Notes: generated from the sequence alone by a model not told the origin. DNA of 57,744 bases from Acanthaster planci (GCF_001949145.1 NW_019091384.1:1092160-1149903); one strand, 5' to 3'; positions 10,977 to 23,474 are shown, counted from the stretch's first letter. A program made the numbers and translations.

Positions 10977-13900
10977 TGCTGATGACAAAATCGATGGCCA
11001 CATAAGTGCCTAGGCCACACTTAATTTCCAGTGGCCATGAAGCCAAGCTGGAAGCTACAACCCATCTCAACAACCGATTCAGTAACCACATTGGCAGCAA
11101 CACTACTAGCCATGCCAGTAGCCATTCAAATTCCCATGTCAGTGTCACTAACAGCTTCGTCCTCTCCAACGAGAAAGAGAGGAAGCTTGCTATGGCTCCT
11201 TGTCAACCAAAATGGAAACACTTTATCTGCTTGAGTATCTGGATGTAATGGTCTTGGCCTTACCACTCTTTGGAATCGAAGAATCAGACAAGGCTGATTC
11301 GAGGCCGCCCGCTTGGATTCAGTTTTCCCAGCTTTTACTGTTTCCCAAACATTTTTTGCGACACCGTACTTGCGACGCATTCTGCGCATGTGCTGTGGGC
11401 ATGGATCACTTTTGTGAACAAAAGCATGGTACTGTACCTTGATTCCCTAGTGATGCGATGCAGCTAAATAGATTTTTATGCCCAGGGAACATATTTATTT
11501 CCAAAGGATATTTCAAAAAGGATAGCTTTTATTGTACCGGTATGTGTAATTAAAGCTTTTATGTTTGTCTCTTTTTTTTGTGGACGGTGGAAGAGGGCTA
11601 TCCTCTTTACTAAAATGTACTAAGTTGCAAGAAATATAAAAATTGAGCTTTGCAATACCTGCCAAATGATATAATTATTTCCAATCGAATTTGTTCACCA
11701 CATTTTTTACAATATTGCAAAGAAAGTATCTAATTAATGAAATACAGCATTTGGTTGGTTTTCTTAAACAAAATAAGTAGGACATTGTCGTCATACACCA
11801 CAATATTTTTGTAAATCTAGATAAATTTTGCTTCAAGGCAACGGTGCTAAAATCACCTTAGATCCTGTATTAAGTTATACGTGTATACATTTGTAATAAC
11901 TGGCAGTGTTCTTGGTCTTAGCCTTGGCCACTTTGGCCTTGGAGACCCAGGACTTGGACTAGGCTTTAGCCTCGCAGGTCGTGGACTCGACTCCAACAGA
12001 GGTGAGACGAAGATAAGGAACTCCATCCGGCGAGGAAACGGCATCAAGCCGAAAACTAGGAGCAACGTATCCTGAAAGTTAAATAATGGCAGGTAAGACA
12101 CTTTGGACAGAGAAACAGTCAGAACTTAAATGGAATCTCGCATTTAAACCAGCAATTATCAGTTTATAGGTCTTGATCCTCTACCAGTCTGCCAACAATG
12201 TCCGCCCGCACAGGCTACACCAATTCTGTATAATAGCCACTGCTTGCCCTTCGGTTAAGGCTGTACTTGCCACCATGCGTTCCGATTTGCCAAGGGCTTT
12301 TACTCTGCCCATGTCGGTTGCTCACAGTGGTAATGCTGCCTTGCCGTGTCTAGTTGCAACGTAGTGATGATCCCAAATACTGGTGCCCGTGTACGGCACG
12401 AAAATTGCAGAAACTGAAGTACTGCTAACCTGCTACAGCATTTCACCATTTCCTTTTGGGACTACTTTGTGTAGCTCCTATGCATTTCCTATTCTATTCC
12501 CAACGCCACTATTTGGTGTCCCCTTTTTTTGTGATACCGGTACCCATTCTTCAGCGCGGGTGTCTCTTACCATTCTCGCATCACGTGAACTTAAACCTAT
12601 GGGCTGCTTTTACCAACTACCCCAATAGACACCTCACTCAGTCAGCCCCAAACCAAGTGCTAATCCAGGAATTATGAACCAAATTTATTTTGAGCTCAAC
12701 GGTGGCAGCTACTGCAGGTGGAATCAGCGGGGAAGTTTCAGTCAATAGCGATGAAGATCACTCTGAGTTCCACTGCTTTGACACCATGGTTGATGGCTGT
12801 GCCAAAACAATTGTTCATATTAGTGATTTACAAACGTATTTTATTTTAAAGTATAAGTTGCGGAGACAACCGAACAAAGATGACCTCAGTTTTGAGCACG
12901 ATGTTCACCCGCTTGCCGATACCTCGTCCACCTTCCATATAAGTTGTATGGTGACATCATGATATGAAGATCGAAGAGATCCCTCCCTAAACTAAATTAA
13001 CCACCTATGATTCCAAAGGGACTTATGGAATCGGCATTGGTCGTTCAAAAAAGAGTGCTCTAGAAAGGAAGGCCGAGTTTAAAGCATACTCCACAGCCTT
13101 CGTCACCTGTGGCAGGCTCCCTCACATTCATCGGACTGCCTCTTTGAAGGCCATTAGTACCAAAGGTGCATAACTTCTATAGCTGACATCAGTGGGTGCT
13201 CAAAGGTTCAATGAAAGTCTACAGTCTAATACCTCACACCAAGTTACCTCAATAAGGGAAAAGGTGGTGCCGCTGCCTCCTATAAAAAGAAGGAATTCGG
13301 GCGACCAGTGTTGGCAACAAATAATAAATGTAACAGGTTTGGAAACCTTTAAAAGAGAAGAAACCATTTTGTATTAAAGCACTGTCCGTATTATGAAAGG
13401 GAACAATGGCTGTCACGTTGTGAAAGGTTGACCAGCTTCTGTCAGTCAGAGATTTGAGTGGACAACAGAAAGCCACAGACCGGAGGTTGGAGGTGTGCCC
13501 GTCATCAGCACCCAGATGGTCAGAAATGCAACCCACAAGTCATGTCGTAAATGCAACGATATCCACTGGACGGTCCTCCATATCTTCTCAAACAGCCAGG
13601 ATAGGTGTCATACCACTCCTGTTTTAGCGCCAATTTTTTTCTATGGCGATAGCAGTCCTTCAAACCCAGAAGGATGGAGCCTGAAAATTGCACCAATCAT
13701 TTGTACGGTGTTGGTACATAACTGAGGACTTACCTACTGTTGGAGGATGGGTCAAATTTGTCCGTGATGCCAACTGATATTGCCAAAGGTCTTCACCTAT
13801 TAAAGGGACAGCGAACGAGATTGCGATCTTGACAGCTCAAGATATCTGCTTTCCCTGTATGGGACAGGTTTTAAATGTTGGTATTGCTCCTCTTGATGAT

Positions 13901-15083
13901 CCAGACCAGCAAATTGCGGTGAACAATTTTTTCCTCTCCTATTCTCAGATTATCTGAGCATACAAGATCTTCAGAGACGATGACCTCATCTGCAAGACCT
14001 TCCTTCACATGATTGCCAAAATGTGAGACCTCTTTGAAGTGACCACCCAGCCCTTGTGCTCCACAGAGAGTCTCGTTGGTTCACAGAGCTTCCCTGTTGC
14101 GGTCAGAGCAAAACTGGAATGGCTATACAAGGGCCCACCATCCTTCAAGGATGACGGGCTTGAGTAAGGTTTAACTGCGTGTCCACCAATCAGGACGCTG
14201 TACTTCACGACAGTGTTTGTGGACAGTGGACAATGGATTTCAAGATGTATACTGAGAAGAAACATATCAAATTAAAGTATGACCTACTTTAAGCTAACTA
14301 CGCCTATTTCAATGTAAATGGTGTTTACTGAGTGGCAACTATGCTGCTATGATGCTCGATAAACCCACTTTCTCTCGTCCAGACAGTGCCTCCTTCATTA
14401 AAGAGAAAGGAACAGGATCTTTTGAAAGACCCTGATTTGGCAAGGATCCTCTGAAGGAAAATAAGGGAACTCAAAGAGGCAGGCCTTGTCTTTACCGTTG
14501 CCCGTCAAGGGGGGGACGAAGAACCAGAGTCTAACTGTTACATGAGTTCGAATGGAAAGTTCCGTCATTGTGCCTTTCACTACGGTAGTGATTGGTGTTT
14601 TTCTTCGACTTCGGAGGTACCAAGTGGTCATTTGTGGGGACCTTGAGGCCCTGCTTGTGTTTTAACCTTCAAGAGCGGCCAATTCATGTCAATATTTCTG
14701 TGAAAGGAACCTAACTACAATAAGGAACCCAAAGAACTTGAATGGAATGTCCTTTTTGGACAACATCACATCCACATTGTGCTTTATTTGCTCTTCATGA
14801 GTAAGTTAAAGACAGCATAAAAGACATCCTTCATAGTGTCCTGTAGTCTTTGTACGTAGGCAGTTGCCTGAATGGTAAGCCCAACGGGTTGGCAAGACAG
14901 AGCAGCTTGTGGGAAAATTGCATACGGCCTTTGGTACCTGAAGATTCCCAAACGTGAAATGTGCAAGTAACAAACTCACAGTGGTCGCCGATCAACCACC
15001 CCATGTATTTATATCTGATCACCCAACAACGCATTTAGCGCAAGTACAGGATGATAAAAGAAGACAATGAAGAAATGTTCAGT
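10977..15083. other. XDH intron 6, region without recognised genes
   Basis: Contains coding-like but stop-ridden stretches on the plus strand, notably 11040-11240, 12690-12960 and about 13970-14170 (for example 'PVAVRAKLEWLYKGPPSF'). These read like fragments of old transposon proteins, but I could not assign a family. A Gly/Leu-rich frame at 11881-12075 is low complexity. No RNA gene or intact gene was seen. Confidence 0.4.
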
Positions 15084-15202
15084 TTTGGAGGAGGGGGAAA
15101 ACCCCGGATAAATGTTTTGGGGAAATTCAGGTAGGGTCTGAAAACCCAGTCTACATGTGGATCGAGCCAGATTCGAGCCCAGACTCCCGGAGGTGGAAGG
15201 TA
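15084..15202 (+). repeat. Interspersed SINE-like repeat R2, copy 1
   Basis: Blocks 'ggaggagggggaaaacccc', 'tctgaaaacccagtctacat', 'gtggatcgagccag' and 'attcgagccc' form a repeat with a tRNA B-box-like core. The same blocks occur inverted at 56883-57012. The 166-codon minus-strand frame at 15035-15535 overlaps this repeat and is probably chance. Confidence 0.65.
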
Positions 15203-16389
15203 AGAAAAGAAACACTGCGCCAATTTGAGCAATGTTTCTCCAGAGGAAGGTGTCTTAGGTCTTCGCCGGAATTTTGAGGAGAATATCCTGACAAACCATC
15301 TTTTGCTCTCAGAAAAGTCCATCTTTGCACGAAGGACATTGTACATCATGCGGTGGGCCGGGGATCCACTTGGATATCTGATGCCATTCATATTGACGGG
15401 CATGATGTTTGTTCTAGAACTAATATGTAGGCTACATACACCACACATATTGGTACATTTAGTTGAAATGCACTGGATTGCACACTCATCAATTATTGCT
15501 GCGGGAATCTGTTTTTGACCATCGTGTGACACCAAGAGGCGGACGTTATAACCATTGAAGGTTTTTCAGGCGTTTGTGCCCTGTATGCCATCCTTGGTAT
15601 GCCATCCTGTGCACCAGTTTGAGATGGAAGCTTTTCTCAAACTCGAAATCTTTAGGATAAGTGTCATCGGATATATCCGATACTGATCCGATTACGCCTT
15701 CCACATTGCTCTAGGGTGGCTGAACTGCGCTCCACCAAAGATAGTTTACACCGAGCAGTATGTCCACAATCGTTGCTGTTGGTGTCAATGCCAGCCATTA
15801 ATGCAGTAGTTTAGGAAAGAGTTTGTCAACACATAATCTTCCTTTAATGCCAGTCCGCCAGAAACGACGAAGGCAAGCGGGGGATCTGGCATTGGGGTAT
15901 CTTGTCTTTATGACTGATCCACAGCAAATCCGTGCTTCTTATTCTTTAGCCCGCGTTATTGAAGCACCAGCTGTAGATACGGGTATAAGTATGCGCTGTG
16001 AATGTAGAGACTGGTAATTGAGTTTACATCTGCGAGTTTCCCTTATGTGTACTTTTAACGTTATAGCTAACTGTTACTATACTGTTGGTGACGTTATTGT
16101 TCTTGAAATACAAACGTTTGTAAACGTTACATTTTGACGGCTGAAAGACAACTGTTGCCCACAGTTTAAGGGCAGCTTTTTCTCAAACCACTTTGGTATA
16201 CAATGCCTTCGTGCGACAGCTGTGTGCGGCGCACAAGCTACGCTTTCCACACGTTGGGCAGGCCCGGATCGGATCATAAGTTAATGGTTTGTTTCATAAA
16301 TATTTAATATTACCATATAAGAGGAACATAATCATCATTCCTTTTTAATATTGACAATTTAATGATGACCATGACTCGACACATATTTC
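15203..16389. other. Intronic sequence, nothing recognised
   Basis: Contains only short or unassignable frames (minus 15210-15535, plus 15823-16017). A feature at about 15668-15700 is a small inverted 'ggatatatcc' palindrome. No gene call is supported. Confidence 0.45.
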
Positions 16390-16790
16390 CAATTCAAATG
16401 GGACCAGATTGCCGGGCCGTTAGAAATTGATGCAGTTCCTTTTTTTTCTCGTGTGTGACGATATTTGCGTCCATTAAAAATACAAATGGGTTTAGTTATG
16501 TAACTTTGTACCTTTGTTCCTTTTTCTTGTAACTTTAGACCAGAAACACAGGAAACGTACCTAATATTTTTGCCTGCTCACACCATTAGCCCCGGTTTGT
16601 CCACCATCCCAAACGATGTATGTTTGCAATTAAGGAGTCAGTGGAAGTAAAAGTTTGCACAACAATAAACAGCAGTTTGAATACTGTTCCCTAAATATTC
16701 TACAGGTAGGGTTTTAGTTAATGTAGTTTAATTTTTGGTGCATTTAGGTGAGAGAGTGCACAGGGAATCATCACAATGTAACGGCGTGAC
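16390..16790 (+). repeat. Interspersed repeat family R1, copy 2
   Basis: 16390-16690 matches 10400-10690 in block order. The following 16735-16785 ('gagagtgcacagggaatcat') matches about 9665-9705, so the family includes both segments, rearranged between the two loci. Confidence 0.55.
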
Positions 16791-17574
16791 GTGTACAGTA
16801 TACTTGTATGTACAAGACGGAGGGGGGGCGACGGAAGGGTGTTGTGCGACAAGCGCCCCCTACGTTCAAACTCTTCGGTATTGTGCAGCGATGGCGTGCA
16901 CATCCTTTGTGAAGCTGCGTGAACATGGACCACGATCAAAGAACACTCGGCAATAGTTTTTATTGATAATTTATAAATTTTAACTGTGACTCGGAGTGTT
17001 TAAATCCGTATGATATATTTTTTTATATGAGACTTTCACTTGTATCAGAAAAGTTAATTTTTGAGATGAAAATTGTCTCAGGGGGAGATATTTTGTTTAC
17101 CTGCAATTCGTTTTTTGACCGTGCCGTGCCAACTTGCCAACGCGTTGCCCGCATACGTGTTTGTGTGCGACGGTCGGTTGTGCGTGCTGCATCTCCACGC
17201 GCTGTAAATTTTGATCAAACGTGAAGAAATTTTTGACTATACGCGTACCCAAAAGCAATGGACAAAATTTGAATGGAACCCATCACTCGTTTTTTTTAAT
17301 AATAGTTGTAAATATTCAAACAGAAATCTCACGTTACTTGTACTCAGAGACGCCATTGTTGTTTCTCAGCTGCTGAATTTCCATGTAATGATAGTGGAGT
17401 GCAGATGTGCATAGAAACGGGGCTTCAATAGTCTGGTGCTGACATACGTTTTGGGTCTTTACTGTAACAATTATTAGGATACAACTCCAGACTGGTTCTG
17501 TAAAGATTACATGACACAGACTGCATTTTTACGCGGCGGGTTCCACAGCGCTATCAGAAAAAAAACTACGGTAG
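16791..17574. other. Intronic sequence, nothing recognised
   Basis: No coding or repeat signature beyond short chance frames was seen. Confidence 0.5.
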
Positions 17575-17695
17575 TACCGCACGGCAGCTATGCGCGCCTA
17601 ACATCTGACCCTGTTACTGGGTAGAGCGCCATCTATAACTTTGCACCGCGCCTACTGACTAGCACCATCTGTCACGTCACACAACCTCCTGACAG
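17575..17695 (-). repeat. Truncated inverted copy of the LTR-like segment at 27.49 kb
   Basis: The reverse complement of this block matches 27494-27605 closely: 'ttgtgtgacgtgacaga', 'gtgcaaag.tatagatggcg', 'cccagtaac', 'cagatgttaggcgcg'. It lacks the TATA-containing part present at 27.7 kb. Confidence 0.75.
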
Positions 17696-18100
17696 GCCTA
17701 AATGCCCTCATTTAGATTAAGCCGAACAAAATTTCCATTAGACGTGACAGGATGATCCTGTTAAACAAGAAACAATTGTTTACATAAACAACAGTGTGTA
17801 ATACTTTTAATGAGATGCTTACCAAAAGTGCAGGGTCAACAACCTTTGATCCTTCATTTAGATAACGAGGGTTATCATCAAATTCGGTAGTATAACTCTT
17901 TTAACACAATTTCGATTTATTGTACAAAAATAAATGTTCTGATTGGAAATAAAGTATCCCTCCTGGGGTAGTCCGCGGACAATCATTTTAAAGATATTTG
18001 TCTGGGTTCTTCTAACTCCTTATATATTTAAAAGGTTCGCAAGGACTACTTAGTCTGAACGTCTGTTTTGGAAGGTTTTTGGAGAAGAGAGAACAATCCA

Positions 18101-18800
18101 TCAAGATATCCTAGTAATATTTTCGCTGTCTGACTTCACGATGAATCTCAATGGTGTCCCCAAATGTCCCGGTGTTGATTTCTTCACGGTGGTCGCCGTC
18201 CAGGGGATGCTTGGCCTCCGTAGTTCAAACCTCTTAGCGTCCTTGGTTGCTTGGCTCCTCTGCTGGGGGGGCATCTTCTTCGGCAAGGGGGGTGTGGAGT
18301 TGTTGCTGCCTCTTTGTTGCTCGGGGCGCCCTCTGGAGGGGTATAAATTTCCAGAGGGGGCGTGCTCGGATGGACTTCTTCTGTCTGCTGTTCCTCCCGG
18401 GATGGGGATGCCTTCAGTGGTGACAAGGGTTTGAAATCTTCCAGGACTTCTCCCGAGGTATGTTGATCTTCGGCTCAGGGCTGCTTCTTCCTGTGGGACT
18501 GGCAGCCTTCTCTGTTTCCAGCCTCCTTACTTCTTTTGCCGGCTCAGCCCAGTCGGCCTCTTGACTTTCTTCCTGGCTCTGGCCTGGATTTACGTCATGT
18601 AGATGGGGAAGACGGTCTTTGTGGGCGGTCTTGTGGTGGCGTCGAAAGTTGTCCCGCCGCAAGTCCTTGTAATTGCATATACCGATAGGAGGGGGGATGG
18701 ATTTCCTTGTGCCGGAGTAACCCCTTTAGGTGGGTAAACTTCTTTGGGCACCTGGTGCATGAGAATTGGATCTTTGCGCCGACCTCCATTTTTTTCCTTG
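18101..18800 (-). pseudogene. C2H2 zinc-finger / Pro-rich ORF downstream of Gypsy-A integrase
   Basis: ATG at 18789 opens 'MEVGAKIQFSCTRCPKKFTH', then a perfect C-x2-C-x12-H-x3-H finger ending 'RHKEIH'. A one-base shift follows, after which 'ICNYKDLRRDNFRRHHKTAH' reads as a second finger that has lost its first Cys. The tail, in two further frames, is rich in Pro, Ser, Glu and Lys ('PSREEQQTEEVHPSTPPLEI', 'MPKKMPPQQRSQATKDAKRF'). Its position, after integrase and before the presumed 3' LTR, is that of a third ORF. It could also be an unrelated gene fragment. Confidence 0.6.
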
Positions 18801-19099
18801 GCTATGCTAACTTATTGGTCCTTGATTCAACGTCTGTAATATACCAAAGGAAACAATTAATAAGTTATTTATTCCTTAATCAAATTTTAAATATTCATGT
18901 TTCATAATGGTGTAGATGTTATCGGTATCTTATTGGTAGCTTATGTTCTCGCTTTGGGTATCGCCTTTTCTTTTCAACGTTGTCACCCGTCTTATCATGA
19001 CCCAACTCTACTGATAGTACTCGGTTCAAGCGCTGTGTTATCTTTGCCTGAAACTTCAAGACAATTGTTTCCTCTTTCTGAGGTAACCAAGATCTCAGG

Positions 19100-20300
19100 A
19101 TGACTGTTTCCTTCATCCCTACCANNNNNNNNNNNNNNNNNNNNNNNNNNNNNNNNNNNNNNNNNNNNNNNNNNNNNNNNNNNNNNNNNNNNNNNNNNNN
19201 NNNNNNNNNNNNNNNNNNNNNNNNNNNNNNNNNNNNNNTAACTGGAGCTTGGGGCTAACCCCTTTCTTCTTCGCGGGGTTGCACATCCAAACAAAGTCCT
19301 TCTCTTGGATACCAGGATCGCACGCCCGGCGATCATAGTTCTTCTTCTGGCGCCTCATAGCTTTCCCCAGGCATTTCTGTGCCCTCTCGTGAGCACTCCT
19401 AATCTGGACCCTGCAACTCTTCGCATAGTCACTTTTTGCCTTTTCATCACTTGGGGCCGGCTGCTAGATTGTTGTGTCAACCGGGAGAGTGACTTCTCGA
19501 CCTAACATCATCATGTTTGGGGTTTCTCTGTGTAGTACATTTGCATGCGCTGGTTGGAAATGGGAGGTACTGGTCCCTATCGCGTTAACCTTTGTGTGGA
19601 TCAATCATCATAGAAACCATGGTGACGAGAGTCTTATTGAAGCTTTCTATGAGCCCGTTTGACTTAGGATTGTATGCTGTTGTTCTTGACTTACTTATTC
19701 CCAGCAGCCGACACATTTCCTGGAATACGTCCGATTTGAAGTTGGTCCCTTGATCCGAATGGACCTCCCTCGGCACCCCAAATCGACAAACCAATTCTCT
19801 GACAAACTTCGAGGCTACTGTTTCAGCCTACGCATCTGGGAGCGCATATGCCCCCATCCATCTTGTGGTGTAGTCTCCAACTACCAGGATCCAATGGTTC
19901 CTCTCTTCGGCCTTTGGGAGAGGACCGACCAATTATAATGCCACTCTATCCATAGTTCCTTGAACATTATACTCATGCAAGGGCGCCCGCCGTTTCTTTG
20001 GGGCGGCTTCTTCCTTGCACATTGATCACATTTCCGGATGTATGCTCTTACATCAGCACTCATACCTGACCAGAAGTACCGCTGCTTCACACGGGCCAGT
20101 GTTTTCTTCAGGACAAGATGGCCTCCCAACTTCCCACCATGCAATTCTACAACAAATTCGCGTCTGAACATCTCAGGAACCAGCAACCTCCATTGAACTG
20201 AACTACCATCATTCGACTCCCATCGTTGGTATAACACACTGTCTCTACTGACAACTGGGCCCTGTAAGACCAATAGGTCTTCCCTGCCGAGGACCTGTGG
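19100..20300 (-). pseudogene. Gypsy-A integrase (gapped)
   Basis: 20273-19881 has the zinc-binding domain: 'LHGGKLGGHLVLKKTLARVK', 'YFWSGMSADVRAYIRKCDQC'. 19794-19585 is the catalytic core around 'VPREVHSDQGTNFKSDVF' (second Asp) and 'TAYNPKSNGLIESFNKTL' (Glu). 19358 onward ('KKNYDRRA..') enters the C-terminal region, interrupted by the N run at 19125-19238. Frames shift between the pieces. Confidence 0.85.
19125..19238. other. Assembly gap (N run)
   Basis: 114 consecutive N within the Gypsy-A integrase C-terminus. Translations across it are meaningless. Confidence 0.99.
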
Positions 20301-20301
20301 G

Positions 20302-21400
20302 CTACTTCATCCCAAGGAGGGCGCTCCTCTTCCTGCACTTAAAAGTGCAGGTGCCGTGGTGACATACCTTCTTCGATGGTATGTCACCATCGCAATTATT
20401 TTGTGCATTACAAAGATCGCACTGTTTACAAGGTCGTCTAGAGAGAGTATCAGCATTCTGATGCTTGGCACCCGGACGGTGCTGGGTTGTGACGTCATAC
20501 TCTAAAACAACCTCCAACCATCGTGTAAGTTGTCCTTCCGGGTTCTTTGAGTATTACCAGAGAAGAATGATCCGGCTGCAATTTGACCTTTTGACCGTAA
20601 AGGTACTGGTGGAAGTACTTCAAATATGTAACCGCAGTGAGCAGCTCTCTTCGATGTGACGCAGTAGTTTCTCTCAGCTTTGCTCAACTTCCGGCTTGCA
20701 AAAGCCACAACTTTCTCGACACCGTCATGCACCTGAGACAGTACAGCTCCAATGCCCTCTAAACACGCATCTGTATCCAGAATGTACTCGCTACTTGGTA
20801 ACGGGTAGGCCAAGTCCCAAATGAATTCTTTTGACTTTGACGTCAAGGTATGCAGTAAGCTGGCGACGCTAGCAAAGTCTTTGATGAACCTGCAGTAGTA
20901 CGAGACAAGGCCCAGAAAACTCCTCACCCCCTTCACGTTATTTGGGACCGGCCAATCAGCGACTGCCTTAACCTTAGCGAGGTCCGTTGCTACACCCTCA
21001 GCCGACAAAATGTGGCCAAGGTAGGTCACTGACCTCTGAAACAGGTTTATACACTTGCTCGGCTTGAATTTAAGCCCAGCACTTCTCAACCGTTGAAAGA
21101 CTGTTAAGAGTCGTCCCAACTCCTCTTCTACCGTTTTGCAAATGACAATGACATTATCAAGATACACCAATAAGATCTCCCACTGCAGTCCTGACAACAC
21201 TGTCTCCATCAGCCATTCCGTACCAAAAACTTGACTTCTGCTGTGCATCCTCGTCCAAGGCTGCCTGCAAGTACCCCTAGCACATCCAACGTGTCATCAA
21301 TTCTTGGCAGAGGATAGGCATCCTTTATTGTCACCGCATTCGGTCCTCTATAGTTGATACACAACCGTTTCGTCCCGTCTTTCTTCTGTACTAACACAAC
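20302..21400 (-). pseudogene. Gypsy-A reverse transcriptase and RNase H, RT core deleted
   Basis: 21397-21209 has '[20 protein letters not shown]' and '[16 protein letters not shown]' (fingers). 21200-20502 resumes with 'LSGLQWEILLVYLDNVIVI', then 'PSKC', 'TYLGHILSAEGV' and 'VRSFLGLVSYYCRFIKDFA'. RNase H follows ('YILDTDACLEGIGAVLSQ', 'AFASRKLSKAERNY'). The segment with the first catalytic Asp (motif A) and the 'PFGL.NAPATF' box is missing, and the YxDD box reads YLDN. 20517-20302 carries the tether and 'NADTLSRRPC'. Confidence 0.85.
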
Positions 21401-21450
21401 GTTAGCCGCGCCTCTTCAAGTCTTCCACTTTGAGACTGATCTCTTGTTGG

Positions 21451-22085
21451 TTAACCACAGGGTGCCTCCTCGGCTTCTTTGTTCTCTGGTCTGGCGCCAC
21501 CAGTGTCGATGCTGTGCTTAACTATATCAGTTCTGCCTATATCGTCGTCACCCTTTGAAAACACATCCTGAAACTCCATCAAACACCCTCTCAATTTTGC
21601 ATGATCATGTGGGGCCAAATTCCTCTGACTTCGGCCGTATAACTCGGTCAAATGATTGGGTAGCGCCCCCTCGTGTCCCATAATCGTGTCTGCCGCTGGC
21701 GGAGTCTCCACCTCCACCTCCACGGGTGTTATCGTTGCAGCTTTAGTCCCTGCACGCACGACACGTTTCTCCTTATTTAGGTTCAATACTCGAATGGGCA
21801 CCACTTCAGCTGGTACATCAACCACAGACTTGGCCATTACCAGGCCCTTTTCCGCAATTCAGCCACCTGAATCAACTGGTTCCATGATCATTCTTCCTGT
21901 CACCTCCTCATACTGACAAGCAACCCTTCCGGACACAATGGTCTCATGCCTAGTCGGTATCTCCGTAGTCCTTGTCACTATCACTCTGCCGACAAATGGC
22001 GCAGCGGCAGCACTTGTACATGTACACTTAACTCATTCACCATTGACATATAACTCAAGTCTTGTGAAATGCAGACTTCCCCCTG
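21451..22085 (-). pseudogene. Gypsy-A protease-RT linker
   Basis: Continues Gypsy-A beyond the nested insertion. 21837-21451 is open for 128 codons and holds 'VPIRVLNLNKEKRVVRAGT' and 'LMEFQDVFSKGDDDIGRTDI', then 'VKHSIDTGGARP'. This is the typical spacer before Gypsy RT ('FxDVFS......G.T....H.I.TG...P'). The end runs into an out-of-frame continuation. Confidence 0.8.
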
Positions 22086-22089
22086 TAGA

Positions 22090-22255
22090 TATAACGGGGA
22101 AAATGGCACACTATGGGGAACTTGCAAAACAACAAAAACTCTATTTAAACCAAGGATCTTTGAGGGAAAAGTCGCAGGAAACTGGATTAATAAGGGGAAC
22201 TACTCCTATGAAAAGACGCTTACTAAAAGTATAACAAATTTCTAACTCTGCCACA
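22090..22255 (-). repeat. 3' LTR of nested element
   Basis: 166 bp partner of 23475-23641. It is preceded by the purine-rich tract at 22256-22267 and followed by TSD TCTA. The divergence between the LTRs (roughly a tenth of sites) shows that the insertion is not recent. Confidence 0.83.
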
Positions 22256-22429
22256 CTCGCCCCATCTGAAATAATTGCTGTCCCTAGCAATGATACAAAT
22301 AAAGAATGTTTATACAATTATAAATAAATGCGTTCAGCAGCAGAGTACAATTAAAGAAACATGGAAAAGTGGGAACTCTGTTTATTAAACTTAATCTTGG
22401 AATTTATCTGGTGGTGGAATGAGACGGTG

Positions 22430-23300
22430 GCTATTCTGTGACCCAGGTGTAACTGGAATTGTTGCTGATGTGGCCTCATATAGCTCATCGTCTCATTGTG
22501 AAGACTTGGCCAGAAGAATTTCTGCCGCACAAGCTTCCATACCTGTCCATAGGTCATTCCCCATGCTGTGGTCAAGCCCCTTGAAAACCTCCTCCCTCGT
22601 TCCACGGGGTAGTACAGGCAAGTACCTTGCCTTGGCTCCGCCTGTCTTGTATGGAAGTACACCTCCACTCACTTCCAGGTGTTCCCACGCATGAAGTAGC
22701 TTCCGTACAAATTTTGGTTGATGTGCCACCTTCCTTCAACTTATACTCTTGGCTTTGGCCAACTTGAGCTCCACCACTCTTTTTATGGCTGGATCACTCC
22801 TCTGGGCTTCTCGTAAACTTTGGCTACATCTTGTGCCTCCGTCGTCTTTGCTCGACTTGCTACTCGGCGGGGCAATGGTAGGGACTTCATCATCGGGACT
22901 AGACAAAGGCGTGTAGGGTGTTTCTGCAGGATGTGGGACTGCTGGCTTTCTGGTGCGGAAATGGGTGGTAGCGTATCTTCGATACGCTTCTTCCAGTTTG
23001 TGACTGATGTACATGTAAGGTGCGCTCTAAGGTCAGGATGTAGTGCCGCTGCCTCTGTTGCTCTCCATTACTTGGGTTAAAGCTTTCTTCAACATCTGGA
23101 TCTGCTGAAACTGCTGTAGAATGATGGCTTGCATGCAGGCCTAATGCCTTAACACCTCCAACACACTTGAACTCGGCTCGACTGTCATGACATCATCTGT
23201 GGCTCGGCTGTCATGACATCATCTGTGACAAGACTGGAGTCGTCTGGTACGGGGTCAGACCAAAAGCTGGAGTGGAGTCAGGACGTCAGCCATTGTACAC
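22430..23300 (-). pseudogene. Internal remnant of nested element: gag start fused to integrase H2C2 region
   Basis: From 23294 'MADVLTPLQL' plus a coiled-coil-like 'ILQQFQQIQMLKKALTQV' resemble a gag N-terminus. From about 22870, 'LREAQRSDPAIKRVVELKL' followed by 'WEHLEVSGGVLPY' and 'VRQKFFWPSLHNETMSYMR' match the region just before and within the zinc-binding N-terminus of Gypsy integrase. Protease, RT and RNase H are all absent between them. It also has a 26-bp tandem duplication at about 23174-23226 and several stops. Confidence 0.65.
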
Positions 23301-23474
23301 TCACACATCCACTAAACGTCACTCTGTTGGTTGTGACCTAATCTTAGACCAAGAATATGAAAGACCAAAAACCTTGACCAAACGTATGTTGTCCTTATTA
23401 ATAAAATTTTAAGCTAAGTTTTACTAAAAAGAAAATATTCCCCAACCGGATCTTCCAACAAAAATAGAAAACCA

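Noticed and set aside
10790-11169. Minus-strand frames with long Arg-Glu runs
   Set aside because: They are translations of the (TC)n microsatellite and an N.
11881-12075. Gly/Leu-rich 64-codon plus frame
   Set aside because: Low-complexity repeats of 'cttgg..ctt'; no splice context and no family.
15035-15535. 166-codon minus-strand frame
   Set aside because: Half of it overlaps the R2 repeat, no domain is recognisable and composition looks random.
18995-19358. Frames crossing the N run
   Set aside because: The X residues come from the assembly gap. Only the flanks carry integrase similarity.
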